DNA of 64,000 bases from Hetaerina americana (lineage: Eukaryota > Arthropoda > Insecta > Odonata > Calopterygidae). The notes below the pieces were generated by a model. The model was not told the origin of the DNA, did not search any database, and saw only the letters and a program-made list of their open reading frames with translations. The translations under genes and the position numbers were made by a program. Below are positions 45,097-55,222 of this stretch, piece by piece. How positions within the stretch are numbered: position 1 is the first letter of the stretch; each line of letters begins with the position of its first letter. The DNA lies in assembly GCA_022747635.1 (NCBI GenBank), contig JAKTNV010000231.1:124001-188000 (forward strand), written 5' to 3'.

Positions 45097-46263
45097 ATGG
45101 AGGAAAAACCCTTTCCACCACTAAAAAGATCCCGTCCGGACACCGGCGGGGGAGAAAAGTGAATCGGCGCATGTAAGCGCTATTTAATTATGTCTTGTGC
45201 AAAGGAAGGTGAGACCTTGAAAAAGGTTTCTCCCTTCTTAATTCGCAGAGTGTTATCACAGATTGTGCCTGGGGACCCAAAGAGCGTGAAGAAGCTCAGG
45301 GATGGTACACTACTTATAGAGACCCTGAACGACACACAGAGCGAAAAACTACTTGCTATGGGAACGCTCCATGACATTCCGATTAAGGTGGAGGTGCACC
45401 GCACTCTTAACACCTGTCGGGGAGTCATCAGTCACTACGACCTTCTATACGTGGACATCGAAGAAATCAAGAGAGAAATGTTCTCTCAGGGAGTGACTGA
45501 TTGTCGTCGACTCACCACAAGGCGCAACGGAGAAAACGTAAACAGCACCTCCGTGATCTTGACGTTTGCGCGTGATAGACTACCCGACAAGGTGTTTGTG
45601 GGCTATGAATCGGTACCAGTGAGGCCATTCATCCCAAATCCCGTGCGTTGTTTCAAATGCCAACGGTTCGGCCATGTCGCGTCGCGCTGCGAGGGCAAGG
45701 CCACCTGCCCGCGCTGTGGCAAAGACGCGCACGAGGATAAAGAGTGCTCTTCGGAACCTCTTTGTGTGAATTGCGAGGGTACACACCCAGTGTACTCTCG
45801 TGATTGCCCGAAGATGAAAGAAGAGAGGAAAGTCATGGAGATAAAAACACTGGAAAAAATCCCATATGCGGAAGCGAGGAGAAAACACAGGGCGCTAATC
45901 GCTCCAACTTTCTCCCGGTCCTTTGCTTCCGTTGCAACCACGCAATGTGTAAAGTGTACCATCGCCACGCAGACAGAGATCCCGAAAGAATCCCCAATAG
46001 AAACCACGCAAGTGCCTAAACCAAAAAGGGTGAAGGATGGAAAGAGTAAGGTGGACAAGGAGCCACCTACTCCTGTGGGCCCTTCAAAGAAGAGCCCACT
46101 AAAAACCACCAAGGGGAACACGCCAAAAGGGCGTGAGAATACACCTTCCCCGCCGCCTCCAGTCAAGCCAAAGAAGCCGGAGGTAATTGAAGAGGACCAG
46201 AGTATCTCTGATACTGAGGTCTTCGCAAACGAGTGGAAGAGGAAACATCGCTTCAAGCGATAA
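45097..46263 (+). pseudogene. I-like LINE ORF1, copy G (nonsense mutation)
   Basis: The frame matches ORF1 of copy A closely, but TGTATC has become TGAATC, giving TGA at 45,160 after about 21 codons. Downstream the frame is open to 46,263 and could restart at ATG 45,190. The zinc knuckles are all kept. A protein from the internal ATG would lack about 31 residues. Confidence 0.9.
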
Positions 46264-49061
46264 CCTCAATAGAGTTGGTCATCTCCCTTTTTAGTCATCT
46301 CTTTTATTTATATATTTATTTATTTATTCTAATTTAACACTTTAAATGTGTTCCATTCTGCAGTGGAACTGCAATGGCTTTTATCGGCACAAGGAGGAGC
46401 TGGCCATTTTAATCCAATATTTTAAACCCTCTTGTATTTGTCTCCAAGAGACCCATTTTAAGGCTGAAGATAAGGGTATTCTGAAGTGGTTCACTGTTTT
46501 TAGAACGGATGACCTAAGTGGCCAACGAGCCCAAGGGGGAGTAGCAGTTGCGGCCCGTGAGGCCCTTTACACCTCGCGAGTCCAACTGAACTCTCCATTC
46601 CAGGCCGTCGCTGTCACGGTGCATACCCCTGAGAGGATGACGTTATGCAACGTGTATCTGCCAGAGGGTGCACCGGTGACCCGCCTGAACCTTGAAGCCC
46701 TTGTCCACCAGCTTCCTCAGCCGTTCATTTTGATGGGAGATTTTAATGCCCATGATCCTCTCTGGGGAGGGCCAGAAACCCAAAGCAATAGGAGAGGTCG
46801 AATTTTATCCAACTTTATTGAGGATTTTAACCTGTTTTTATTAAATAGCGGCGAAAAAACCCGCTTTAACAGCTTCAATGGGGAATTCTCAGCAATAGAT
46901 CTTTGTCTATGCTCGAGAAGTCTAGCCCCAAAGCTGAAAATGTCCACCCACAACGATCTCTGTGGGAGTGACCATATTCCTCTTCTACTCGTTAAAGAAG
47001 ACTCTTCGCCCACCATTTCAAAACCTCCGGAAAAGTGGCGTATTAACCGTGCGGACTGGCCACTTTTCAAGCGTACGTTTACATATAAACACGACGCAAG
47101 TTTCGACGCATTGCACAACGTCGATAAACTAAGTTCAACGCTGTTGGCGGCAGCTACGAAAAGTATCCCTCGTACGTCCGGGAACATTAATCGAGCTCCT
47201 GTCCCTTGGTGGAACGGGGAATGCGACCGGGCGATTCGGGCGAGGAAAAAAGCATTGAATATTTTTAGAAAATATCCCACGGCAACTAATCTGGCATCGT
47301 ACCGCCGTCTGAGAGCGCGAGCTCGAAGTGCCGTGAAGGAGGCCAAGAGGGCTTCCTGGATAGAATACGTCTCTACCATCAACCATCGCACGCCGCTTGG
47401 TCAGGTATGGGACAAAGTGAAGAAAATCTCCGGGTCCAAGGGCTCATTTGTCATCTCGCCATTGCTTGTTGCTGGCCGGGTGGTTAATTCACCTGCCGAA
47501 ATAAGCAACATATTTGCCAGTCAGTTCGCGGCCAATAGCAGTGACGAGGGCTATGCCGCGGACTTTGCGAACCTGAAGAGGCGATGCGAGAGAGTCCCTC
47601 TCAATTTTGGTGCAGGTCCTACAAGCGAATATTACAATGAGCCTTTCACGTCCTGGGAGCTTAAATCCGCCATAGAAGACTCCCATTACACCTCGCCAGG
47701 GGCGGACGAAATCCACAACGCATTTCTCCGGAACATTCCGGGAACTGCGATTGGGGAGGTCCTAAATACCCTCAACCAACTTTGGAACGAGGGCAGTTTT
47801 CCAAATGCCTGGCGAGAGTCCATCGTGATACCAATCCCAAAACAGGGCAAGGACAAAAATGACCCGAACAACTACCGTCCCATATCTCTCACCAGCTGCC
47901 TGTGCAAGGTGATGGAACGGATGGTAAACCGACGTCTCATGTGGTGCTTGGAGAGTCGACACCTGCTCTCCGACGCTCAGTGCGGCTTTCGGCGTGGCAG
48001 GTCCACGACAGACCATCTGGTGCGCACTGAGAACTTCATCCAGGAAGCCTTTCTCCACCGTCAACACGTCATAGCAGTCTTTTTCGACCTGGAGAAGGCC
48101 TATGATAGTGTGTGGCGATGGAGAATCCTCAACACGCTCCACAAGTGGGGATTTAGAGGCAACATGGCCCTATTTATCAGAAATTTTTTAACTAACCGCC
48201 TTTTTAAAGTAAGGACTGGGAAGCACTTATCCCGATCTTTTACACATGAGAACGGGGTACCCCAGGGTTCAGTACTGAGCGTGACGTTATTTGCCATCGC
48301 CATCAACGACGTGGTGGAATGCATCAATGCCCCGGTGATGGCATCGCTCGATGTGGACGACTTAGCCATATTTTGCCGGTCGACACGACTGCCAAACGCT
48401 TCCAGGCAAGCCCAGGTGACTCTAAACAAACTGGGAGAGTGGTCGCGAAAGAACGGATTTCGTTTCTCCATGGAAAAAACGAAATGCGTGCACTTTCACC
48501 GTCTTCGCGGTTACCACGTTACCCCGACCCTAACCCTGTTGGGTAGGATTCTTCCATTTGTGGAGTCCGTCCGCTTTCTCGGCATGATCCTGGACCAAAA
48601 GCTGAACTGGCGGGAGCATATCCGCGTGTTGCGCGAGAGGTGTCGCCAAACCCTCAACGTTTTAAAGTTTTTAACTCACTCCACTTGGGGAGCAGACCGC
48701 ACCACCGTGCTTTAATTGTACAGAGGCTTCTAGCGATCCAAACTGGACTATGGTTCCATAGTGTATTCCTCAGCACGAGAGTCTTACTTGAGACCACTCA
48801 CATGTGTCCACAATGCTGGGATACGGTTGGCCACTGGGGCATTTAGAACAAGCCCAGTCCCAAGCTTACTTGCAGACGCAGGGGAGCCTCCGTTGGAAAC
48901 CCGCAGGATGATTTTAATGGGCAACTATGCCTGTAAAATTTTATCGGATACAATCCACCCTTTTTTTAACATAGTTTTTTACCAACGGTTTTTAGACTTA
49001 TTTAACAGGCGGAGAAGGGCAACTAGGCCCTTTGCCGTTCGTTTTAATGATTTAATTAATG

Positions 49062-49074
49062 AGGTAAATTTTAC
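49062..49074. repeat. Target-site duplication, left of the Penelope-like insert
   Basis: AGGTAAATTTTAC is part of the interrupted LINE ORF2 and is repeated exactly at 49,797-49,809. Confidence 0.93.
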
Positions 49075-49110
49075 GTTGGATCGTAGTCTTCCGTGGCGTT
49101 CAGGATTCGT

Positions 49111-49168
49111 GGATGTCTCCATTTTCCGGGTTCCCGCCGCGTTGGTTGTCATGGTTGACGACAGTTTC
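49111..49168 (+). repeat. 58-bp inverted repeat, left arm
   Basis: Begins GGATGTCTCCATTTTCCGGG and matches the complement of 49,739-49,796 at every base. Confidence 0.93.
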
Positions 49169-49190
49169 GCCTGGATTCCACCAGGCGTCT

Positions 49191-49703
49191 TCAGGTCGAA
49201 GTGCCGATATCATTTTGGCTGTGCTTATATAGCCCTCGCTCTCTCGCTGCTGCGTTGTGATTGGTTGGTTTCTGGAACACTCTCTTCCAGGCGTTCGTCA
49301 GGTGGTAACCGTCTTCCCGGTTGAAATTTCTCGGCGTTTTTGTGATCTCAATTGATTCTCTAATCAGCCGAGGATAGTATCTTTTTTCCTTGGTGATTAT
49401 CTCGGCTTCGTCAAATTTGATGTCGTGTCCGGGTTCGCTCCAGGCATGCTCGGCGACTGCTGATAGGCTGAATTTCTTATTCTTCGTTGCCCTCTTTTGT
49501 TCTTGCAGGCGGGTCTTCATGGACCTGCATGTCTCGCCGATATACGATTTGCCGCAAGAGCAAGGCACGCGGTACACAGTAATTTCGCTTGTGCCGGCGA
49601 CGTAGGGGATGATGGCATAGGTTCCTTGCTTGTCAGTTTGATGTTTCTCCTTGTTGGGTGTCGGGTGGCGTTTTTCCACTTTAGCGGTCCTTTTCAGGAC
49701 CAA
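49191..49703 (-). CDS. GIY-YIG endonuclease domain of a Penelope-like element (5' truncated)
   Basis: The frame of about 170 residues contains VYRVPCSCGKSYIGET with the GIY-YIG equivalent (VYRV and SYIGET) and the preceding CSC motif typical of Penelope-like enzymes. A catalytic Arg candidate is in CRSMKTRLQEQ, followed by AVAEHAW and ITKEKRYYPRLIRESIEI, where the conserved Glu of the nuclease is expected. No ATG opens the frame; it continues upstream to about 49,727. The missing N-terminal part would be the RT. The domain itself looks intact, so loss of the RT happened at or before insertion. Confidence 0.85.
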   Translation of the reverse strand: MVLKRTAKVEKRHPTPNKEKHQTDKQGTYAIIPYVAGTSEITVYRVPCSCGKSYIGETCRSMKTRLQEQKRATKNKKFSLSAVAEHAWSEPGHDIKFDEAEIITKEKRYYPRLIRESIEITKTPRNFNREDGYHLTNAWKRVFQKPTNHNAAARERGLYKHSQNDIGTST

Positions 49704-49738
49704 TTCTTCTTTGTATCCATTTATCTTCAGTTTCTATG

Positions 49739-49796
49739 GAAACTGTCGTCAACCATGACAACCAACGCGGCGGGAACCCGGAAAATGGAGACATCC
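49739..49796 (-). repeat. 58-bp inverted repeat, right arm
   Basis: Exact complement of 49,111-49,168. Its outer end coincides with the insertion boundary. Confidence 0.93.
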
Positions 49797-49809
49797 AGGT
49801 AAATTTTAC
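49797..49809. repeat. Target-site duplication, right of the Penelope-like insert
   Basis: Second copy of AGGTAAATTTTAC. The LINE ORF2 frame resumes here. Confidence 0.93.
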
Positions 49810-50982
49810 ATTTCCTCAAATATGCCCCGTCTCCTATGCTAAGTATCCGCCTTGGTTAACACCAATGCCGGATATTAAGCTCATTGCCAGTGCACGCCGC
49901 AAAGCCAAGACGACCGATTCTGAATACCAGCAGCTCTTCAGTCCCGTCCTCAGCTCACTTTCCGACTTTGTCCCAGTCTACACCGACGGGTCAAAGTCAG
50001 AATCTGCATGTGCCTATGCGGTCGTGTCCCACTACCATGGAGTCGTGAGGAAAAAACTGCACACTTCATGCAGCATTTTCACAGCCGAGCTGTCAGCCAT
50101 AAGGACGGCCCTAGGAGAAATAAAAGAAAGCAATGGCTCTTTCCTCATCTACACAGACTCGTTGAGCGCCCTGAAATCTTTATCGGTCATTGCACCTGTG
50201 CACCCGATAGTCCAGGAGATCCATTATACCCTGTTGTCCCTTCAGAGAAAGGGGAACAGGGTCTCCTTTATATGGACTCCTGGTCACGTCGGCATAAGAG
50301 GCAACGAAAAAGCTGACCAGGCAGCGAAGGATGCCCTTCGACAACCCGAGACCGACTCCACTTTGGTTCCAATGGAGGACGTGAAGGCCGCCTTGCGGAA
50401 CTCGGTCCTGCATCAGTGGAAGGAGACTTGGCAGTCTCTGCAAAATAATAAACTCAGGGCAATAAAACCGGTCGTTTCCCCATGGTCCTCTTCCATCCGG
50501 AGCATTCGGAGGGAAGAGGTCATGATTACGCGCATGAGAATAGGACACTCTGCCCTCACTCATTCGTACCTCTTTGCGGAGGTAAAAGAACAGCCCCGCT
50601 GCAATGAGTGCCTCCAACCCCTGACGATAAAACATATCCTGACGGAATGTAAAACATACGAAAGGGCCAGAGACATGTTGAAGATAAGGGGAGACTTAAG
50701 AAATATTTTAGGGGATGACTCGGGGTCTATAAACCGAGTCTTAAGTTTTTTAAGGTATACTGGTTTAATGGGGCAGCTTTAGCTTTGGAGCTCATAATTT
50801 TAATGCTTTTGATTTTAGCATTTTCCTTTTTTTTTTTTTTCGTTTAATTTATTTATTTATATATTTATTCGTATTTATTTGTTTACTTATTCCTAGTTTA
50901 AAAGGAACATAAGTTTTACGTAATGACAGTGGTGCAAAATGACCATAGCTGTCGACGCACCCTACAAACCCCTAAAATTACT

Positions 50983-50996
50983 ACTTTAGAAAGCAC
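50983..50996. repeat. Target-site duplication, right of copy G
   Basis: Second copy of ACTTTAGAAAGCAC, directly after the ACTACT-type tail. Confidence 0.92.
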
Positions 50997-51219
50997 GGTT
51001 GGGAAGGAAGCCAGGCAATGCACCCCATATGAGGGGAGGTTGGATTGGAGACAGGGATCGGCATTGAGCGTAACGTTGGGTAGAGGGAAGGAGAGTCAGC
51101 AGGGTTTATAGACGAGAATTATGAGATGGCAACCTTGGGGGATCCGGATAGAGGATGAATTGACCTTGAGCATGGTTTGACTCGGTTTTATCGGTCTTTT
51201 CTGAGTCAGGGGGGTCCAT
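50997..51219 (-). pseudogene. Jockey-type gag relic, N-terminal part
   Basis: On the minus strand an ATG at 51,219 in a good context (CACCATCATGG) opens MDPPDSEKTDKTES and a hydrophilic Pro-rich stretch, closed by a stop at 51,106. Position and orientation fit the start of the gag at 43,872-44,483, with copy G inserted between. Assignment rests on context more than on homology. Confidence 0.45.
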
Positions 51220-51291
51220 GATGGTGGCGTTATCTTGCTGTAAATCGCAGCAAGAGGGCAATTTTGAAGCAAGAGACTTCAACAGGTGCAC

Positions 51292-52007
51292 CTACCCGTT
51301 GAAATGTTGGAGAGTTCAACAGGCGAGCCCACCTGTTAATTGCGCTGGAGAATTCGACAGGCGGCGCACTAGAGTGTTGTGGTGTCACCACCGTCAGCTT
51401 CTTGAATAAGAAAATTGTTTTATCTCTTAAATGCTTTGAGAAGGCGCAATTTGGACCAAAAATTTGAAGTCAAATAGGGGGGAAGGGGAGATCAACAGCC
51501 CTCACTACAAGATGGGACTATGAAATCCGAAGAAAGTGGGCTTTGAAAAATATTTATAGAAAAATAAAAGGATGTGGGGATAGTTCCGATGGCTGACACT
51601 TGCGTCGCCAATGACAGCGTCTTATTGAATGAAAGGCTATCTCTGGAACGGTGAGAGATTGACAAATTTTGACAAAAGATTTGAGTTCAATTCAGGGGGT
51701 TTGGGGATCAAACGTCCCCTTACTATAGTATGGCACCTAAGTAAGGTGGTAGGAAGCATTTGAAAAATTTCTTAAAGAAATTGTATGATATGGTTCTATG
51801 ACGTGGTTCGAAGTGAAACGGGATAGATGTCGCCACCGACAACGTCTTAAGGCAGGTGGTACTTGAATCTCCTGAACTAGGGGAAAATCTGACAAAAGAT
51901 TTGAGTTGAAATTGGGGTAGGGGGAGCAACAATCCTTTCTACCTGATAAGATCTTCTTGGAGGGGGTGGGAGGGATTTTGAGAAAATGAATAAATATTGC
52001 AAGACAG
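51292..52007. other. Unassigned DNA, possible 5' region of the Jockey-type relic
   Basis: No coding signal. G-rich on the plus strand, with repeated local motifs (AAAGATTTGAGTT occurs near 51,675 and 51,894), suggesting small internal duplications. Confidence 0.35.
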
Positions 52008-52038
52008 TATGGAAAATGTGCAAAGAGGGGAGCGTGTG
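52008..52038 (+). repeat. 31-bp direct repeat, left copy
   Basis: Starts TATGGAAAATGTGCAAAGAG and is repeated exactly at 52,805-52,835. The pair brackets the left arm of the inverted duplication and may be a long target-site duplication. Confidence 0.85.
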
Positions 52039-52044
52039 AGGGGA

Positions 52045-52801
52045 ACAATAGGGGATCTGGTCTGGTCTCCATTCCGGAGGTCATTGCCCGGGCGAAGGAG
52101 CGAGAGAGGGGAGGGGGGGCTTTTGCCGAAGGAACAGCTGGCACGATCTTTTTACGCTCCCCTTGCAATCTCTTGGCTTCCTTATGGACCTCGCAACCGC
52201 CATAATTTGCCGGGTGGGCGTTGCCACAAAGGAAACATAATGCCGGGACCTCCCGGGGCTTTGTGCATTCACCGCTAAGGTGCTTGCCACCGCATCCAAC
52301 GCAGTTTGGTTGCAAAAAGCAATGATTTTTTGTATGGCCGATACGTTGGCAACGATGGCACTGCACCGGTTCGATTGGTTTGCAAAAAATTGAAACCGCG
52401 ACGTGTAAGCCCGCGAGGGATTGGATTCGTAGAAAGGCTTCCGTATCGACGGAGTTTTCACATGCAATGTGACAAGTCGTGGTTGGATAGCGTGCAATTT
52501 CATTGATTCCGTGGGACCTTTCATCGTCCGACGGGCGGGTGGAAAAATACGGCAAGCAAAAATCACCGGGAAGCCGAGGGATAGTAATTGCGCTACTATC
52601 TCGCACTCTTCGATCGACGGAAGGATGCCTCGGATAGCAAATTCTCGTCGCCGATTACTTGGGAGCTGATAAGTGACGTAAGGAACGTTCAGTTCCTTTG
52701 GAATTACGGAAACCTTGGTATAGTCCACAATTGTGCTACATTTGATGACCGCGGAATTATTGCCCGTGGAATGGGCAATCGGGGGAAACTGGCAAGCGCG
52801 C
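52045..52801 (-). pseudogene. Jockey-type gag fragment, left arm of inverted duplication
   Basis: The minus strand encodes an ORF1 central region (VDYTKVSVIPKELNVPYVTY, then FAIRGILPSIEECEIVAQLL) and, after a frameshift near 52,560, IARYPTTTCHIACENSVDTE. Three knuckles follow: CHRCQRIGHTKNHC, CVGCGGKHLSGEC and CFLCGNAHPANYGGC. It ends in a basic and Pro-rich stretch. It is homologous to the relic at 43,872-44,483. 757 bp are mirrored at 53,421-54,177 with the same frameshift. Confidence 0.85.
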
Positions 52802-52804
52802 GCA

Positions 52805-52835
52805 TATGGAAAATGTGCAAAGAGGGGAGCGTGTG
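52805..52835 (+). repeat. 31-bp direct repeat, right copy
   Basis: Exact copy of 52,008-52,038, placed just after the inner end of the left arm. Confidence 0.85.
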
Positions 52836-53420
52836 TTAGTGTGTGTAGTGCATGTGGTGAGTGAGTGAGGCGACTTGAGTTGACCTAATGGAGGGGAGGT
52901 GGAAGCTGGGAGATGCCATAGACACCCCTGCCGATCCGCAAGCGGGCACAGCAGGTCCTTGGCCAGGTGCCTTCCCGCCCTAGAGCCCTAAGGAGTGGAC
53001 CCGCCCAGTGGAGTGCAAGGGGAGAGAACTCCCTTCCAAAGGTAACCGGACGAAACAACCAAGGAGGGACACAGCTCGAGCGCCTACGGAGAGACATTCT
53101 ATTCCGCTCCTTCGAAGGATACAGACGTGCTTGTAGTGCGCTCCGTTCCTTTGCTTTTTTGCATGTTTCGAACGTACGAGCCCTTTGTGGGTCACCGTGC
53201 TGCCCGGTGGGTCCTTTGATCCGGCCGACGCCGCCGAGCAACGACCCCGCCCGCCATCATTGGCGCCCATTACGTCCAGCTTACCCGATAATCGTCCTCC
53301 GAGGCCGCAGCCACGGCCGACGCCCGCTTCTGTTCCCGCATCGAGCGGGAGTTAAGGAAAAATCCCCCCCTTTTGTATCGCCGATACGAAAAACTGTTCC
53401 GAGATGATCGCGTGCGTCAC
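52836..53420. other. Spacer of the inverted gag duplication
   Basis: The first half holds, on the minus strand (52,915-53,105), the GC-rich repeat also seen at 43,163-43,350. The second half is GC-rich with no recognisable protein. An open frame across 52,967-53,407 has no family motif. Confidence 0.5.
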
Positions 53421-54177
53421 GCGCGCTTGCCAGTTTCCCCCGATTGCCCATTCCACGGGCAATAATTCCGCGGTCATCAAATGTAGCACAATTGTGGACT
53501 ATACCAAGGTTTCCGTAATTCCAAAGGAACTGAACGTTCCTTACGTCACTTATCAGCTCCCAAGTAATCGGCGACGAGAATTTGCTATCCGAGGCATCCT
53601 TCCGTCGATCGAAGAGTGCGAGATAGTAGCGCAATTACTATCCCTCGGCTTCCCGGTGATTTTTGCTTGCCGTATTTTTCCACCCGCCCGTCGGACGATG
53701 AAAGGTCCCACGGAATCAATGAAATTGCACGCTATCCAACCACGACTTGTCACATTGCATGTGAAAACTCCGTCGATACGGAAGCCTTTCTACGAATCCA
53801 ATCCCTCGCGGGCTTACACGTCGCGGTTTCAATTTTTTGCAAACCAATCGAACCGGTGCAGTGCCATCGTTGCCAACGTATCGGCCATACAAAAAACCAT
53901 TGCTTTTTGCAACCAAACTGCGTTGGATGCGGTGGCAAGCACCTTAGCGGTGAATGCACAAAGCCCCGGGAGGTCCCGGCATTATGTTTCCTTTGTGGCA
54001 ACGCCCACCCGGCAAATTATGGCGGTTGCGAGGTCCATAAGGAAGCCAAGAGATTGCAAGGGGAGCGTAAAAAGATCGTGCCAGCTGTTCCTTCGGCAAA
54101 AGCCCCCCCTCCCCTCTCTCGCTCCTTCGCCCGGGCAATGACCTCCGGAATGGAGACCAGACCAGATCCCCTATTGT
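53421..54177 (+). pseudogene. Jockey-type gag fragment, right arm of inverted duplication
   Basis: It is the mirror image of 52,045-52,801, of identical length, with one substitution noticed (ATT to ACC-type change near 53,898). It encodes the same gag central region and three knuckles and carries the same frameshift, so the duplication arose after the gag had decayed. It ends at 54,177 against the minus-strand retroelement. Confidence 0.85.
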
Positions 54178-54210
54178 CTGGGCGTTTGCCCTCCGTTAAA
54201 CGCTGCTTCA

Positions 54211-54266
54211 GTGTGACAACGTCCACAGCAATTTTGCACAAACACTGCCGGTGGACGTTGTCACAC
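54211..54266. repeat. Perfect 16-bp inverted repeat
   Basis: GTGTGACAACGTCCAC at 54,211-54,226 is the complement of GTGGACGTTGTCACAC at 54,251-54,266, with a 24-nt loop. It lies at the 3' side of the minus-strand ORFs and could be part of an element terminus or a transcript-end structure. Confidence 0.75.
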
Positions 54267-54614
54267 CGAATAATAAATCAGATCTCTCGTAACGTTGTCA
54301 GCGTTATCTCCATTATCCGAGTCACTTGCCTGTAATTCCTCCGGTTGCTCCAGGTCCGCTGAGCCCTCCAGAAGCAGGAGCTCTTGAAAGAGGAAGTCAG
54401 TCAGGGGGTCCTCTGCTTCCAAAGTCTCAGGCGTCGTCGTGTCGTAATTGTTCCGAGCTGTTGTCTCAGCAGGGCGTAGCGTCGTAGGCAGCCTGCTGGA
54501 TGTCCCGGAGCCGGATGTAGGAGTTCCGCTAATTGGTGTTGGAGGCGGTCCGTCTCCCGCCTCGTCCTCGGCCGCGAAAGGGCCGTAAGACTTGGCTTGA
54601 AGGCCGGTACTCAT
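54261..54614 (-). CDS. Small acidic ORF downstream of and overlapping the gag-like ORF
   Basis: ATG at 54,614 opens 117 residues rich in Glu, Asp, Thr and Pro (for example ETLEAEDPLTDFLFQEL and the acidic DSDNGDNAD). It overlaps the last 86 nt of the gag-like ORF in another frame, as overlapping ORFs of compact retroelements often do. It ends inside the hairpin at 54,251-54,266. No domain is recognised. It could be the truncated start of a pol frame or chance. Confidence 0.35.
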   Translation of the reverse strand: MSTGLQAKSYGPFAAEDEAGDGPPPTPISGTPTSGSGTSSRLPTTLRPAETTARNNYDTTTPETLEAEDPLTDFLFQELLLLEGSADLEQPEELQASDSDNGDNADNVTRDLIYYSV

Positions 54615-54922
54615 TGGAACGAGCTGCTCCGGTTGCTTTGGCTGACGTCGTTGGTGTTTGGACTATCACTGTGGGCGGGACCGGCATCGTATTGGGTGGC
54701 AACCGGAGCAGCTCGTTTCCCGCTGTCTCGGTCATCCGTATGGCGGTCTCCCACCCATGGTGTTGCACTATCGCCAAGATGCGTAATCTGTTGTATACCA
54801 TGGACCGCGCTGCTTCCGGGAGCTGTCCCCATTCGCTGGCTAGGGTCAGGAGCAAGTTACACTCGTGGAGATCCCTCCTGGAGAGTTTGCCGTTGTCCTT
54901 GGTGTCCTTAATTGTCAGGAAA
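54529..54922 (-). pseudogene. Gag-like ORF, C-terminal half (split by the LTR element)
   Basis: The minus strand encodes an alpha-helical-looking segment (LHECNLLLTLASEWGQLPEA, RILAIVQHHGWETAIRMTET) and ends in an RGRGRGGRR-type Arg/Gly patch suited to RNA binding, stopping at 54,529. With the 4-bp duplication counted once, its frame joins exactly to the half at 58,656-59,032. A helical body plus an RGG-like tail resembles a capsid-nucleocapsid layout, but no named family was recognised. Confidence 0.6.
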
Positions 54923-54926
54923 AGGG
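54923..54926. repeat. 4-bp target-site duplication, left of the LTR element
   Basis: AGGG, repeated at 58,656-58,659. The interrupted reading frame supports this boundary. Confidence 0.8.
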
Positions 54927-55058
54927 TGATGTGCGCCTACTGTGGCCAAAGTCCGCTCCGCAGAGCGAAGACAATTCAAATCTCCCGGCAGCGGAGAATC
55001 TTCCCCTCCACCCGCGCTCCGATGCAATAGGGGGAGAGTCTGCCACGTGGAGAGCGCG

Positions 55059-55208
55059 ACGTCACAATGTCACGTGGTCTCCCCTCCCCCGGAGTCCCCT
55101 CAGCGCTCGCCCATTGGCTACCGCCAGGGCATGTGAGCGATACGTCACAATGTCACGTGGTCTCCCCTCCCCCGGAGTCCCCTCAGCGCTCGCCCATTGG
55201 CTACCGCC
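55059..55208 (+). promoter_or_regulatory. Duplicated enhancer-like segment of the LTR
   Basis: Two exact 67-bp copies with 83-bp spacing carry CGTCA (CRE half site), CACGTG (E box) and ATTGG (inverted CCAAT) and lie directly upstream of the TATA box. Duplicated U3 enhancers are typical of retroviral and LTR-element promoters; function here is inferred. Confidence 0.6.
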
Positions 55209-55222
55209 CGGGCCAGGGCAGG

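Larger units (their letters stand above)
49075..49796 (-). mobile_element. Endonuclease-only Penelope-like element with inverted ends
   Basis: This is a 722-bp insertion in copy G with a 13-bp target duplication. It carries one reading frame with a GIY-YIG endonuclease, the C-terminal domain of Penelope-like retroelements, and no reverse transcriptase. A perfect 58-bp inverted repeat flanks the interior: 49,111-49,168 and 49,739-49,796. The right arm ends exactly at the insertion edge. The left arm is followed by 36 bp more. 5' truncation and inverted partial terminal copies are known for Penelope-like elements. Confidence 0.85.
46346..50782 (+). pseudogene. I-like LINE ORF2, copy G (active-site change, stop, insertion)
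   Basis: The endonuclease and most of the RT are open. The RT active site reads DVDD, not YVDD: a Tyr to Asp change next to the catalytic Asp pair. A TAA at 48,713 (TTTTAT to TTTAAT) ends the first part. The Penelope-like insert then splits the coding sequence at 49,075. The remaining RNase H and CCHC part is open from 49,810 to 50,782. Confidence 0.92.
44498..50982 (+). mobile_element. I-like LINE, copy G (full length, interrupted)
   Basis: A complete element with C-rich 5' tip, both ORFs, 3' UTR and ACT tail, bounded by a 14-bp target duplication. Removing the 735 bp due to the Penelope-like insertion and its duplication leaves about 5.75 kb, the length of copy C. It sits inside a minus-strand Jockey gag relic. 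Both ORFs are broken. Confidence 0.95.

Noticed and set aside
52967..53407. 146-residue open frame in the palindrome spacer
   Set aside because: GC-rich, overlaps an antisense open frame of similar quality, and half of it is a dispersed repeat.
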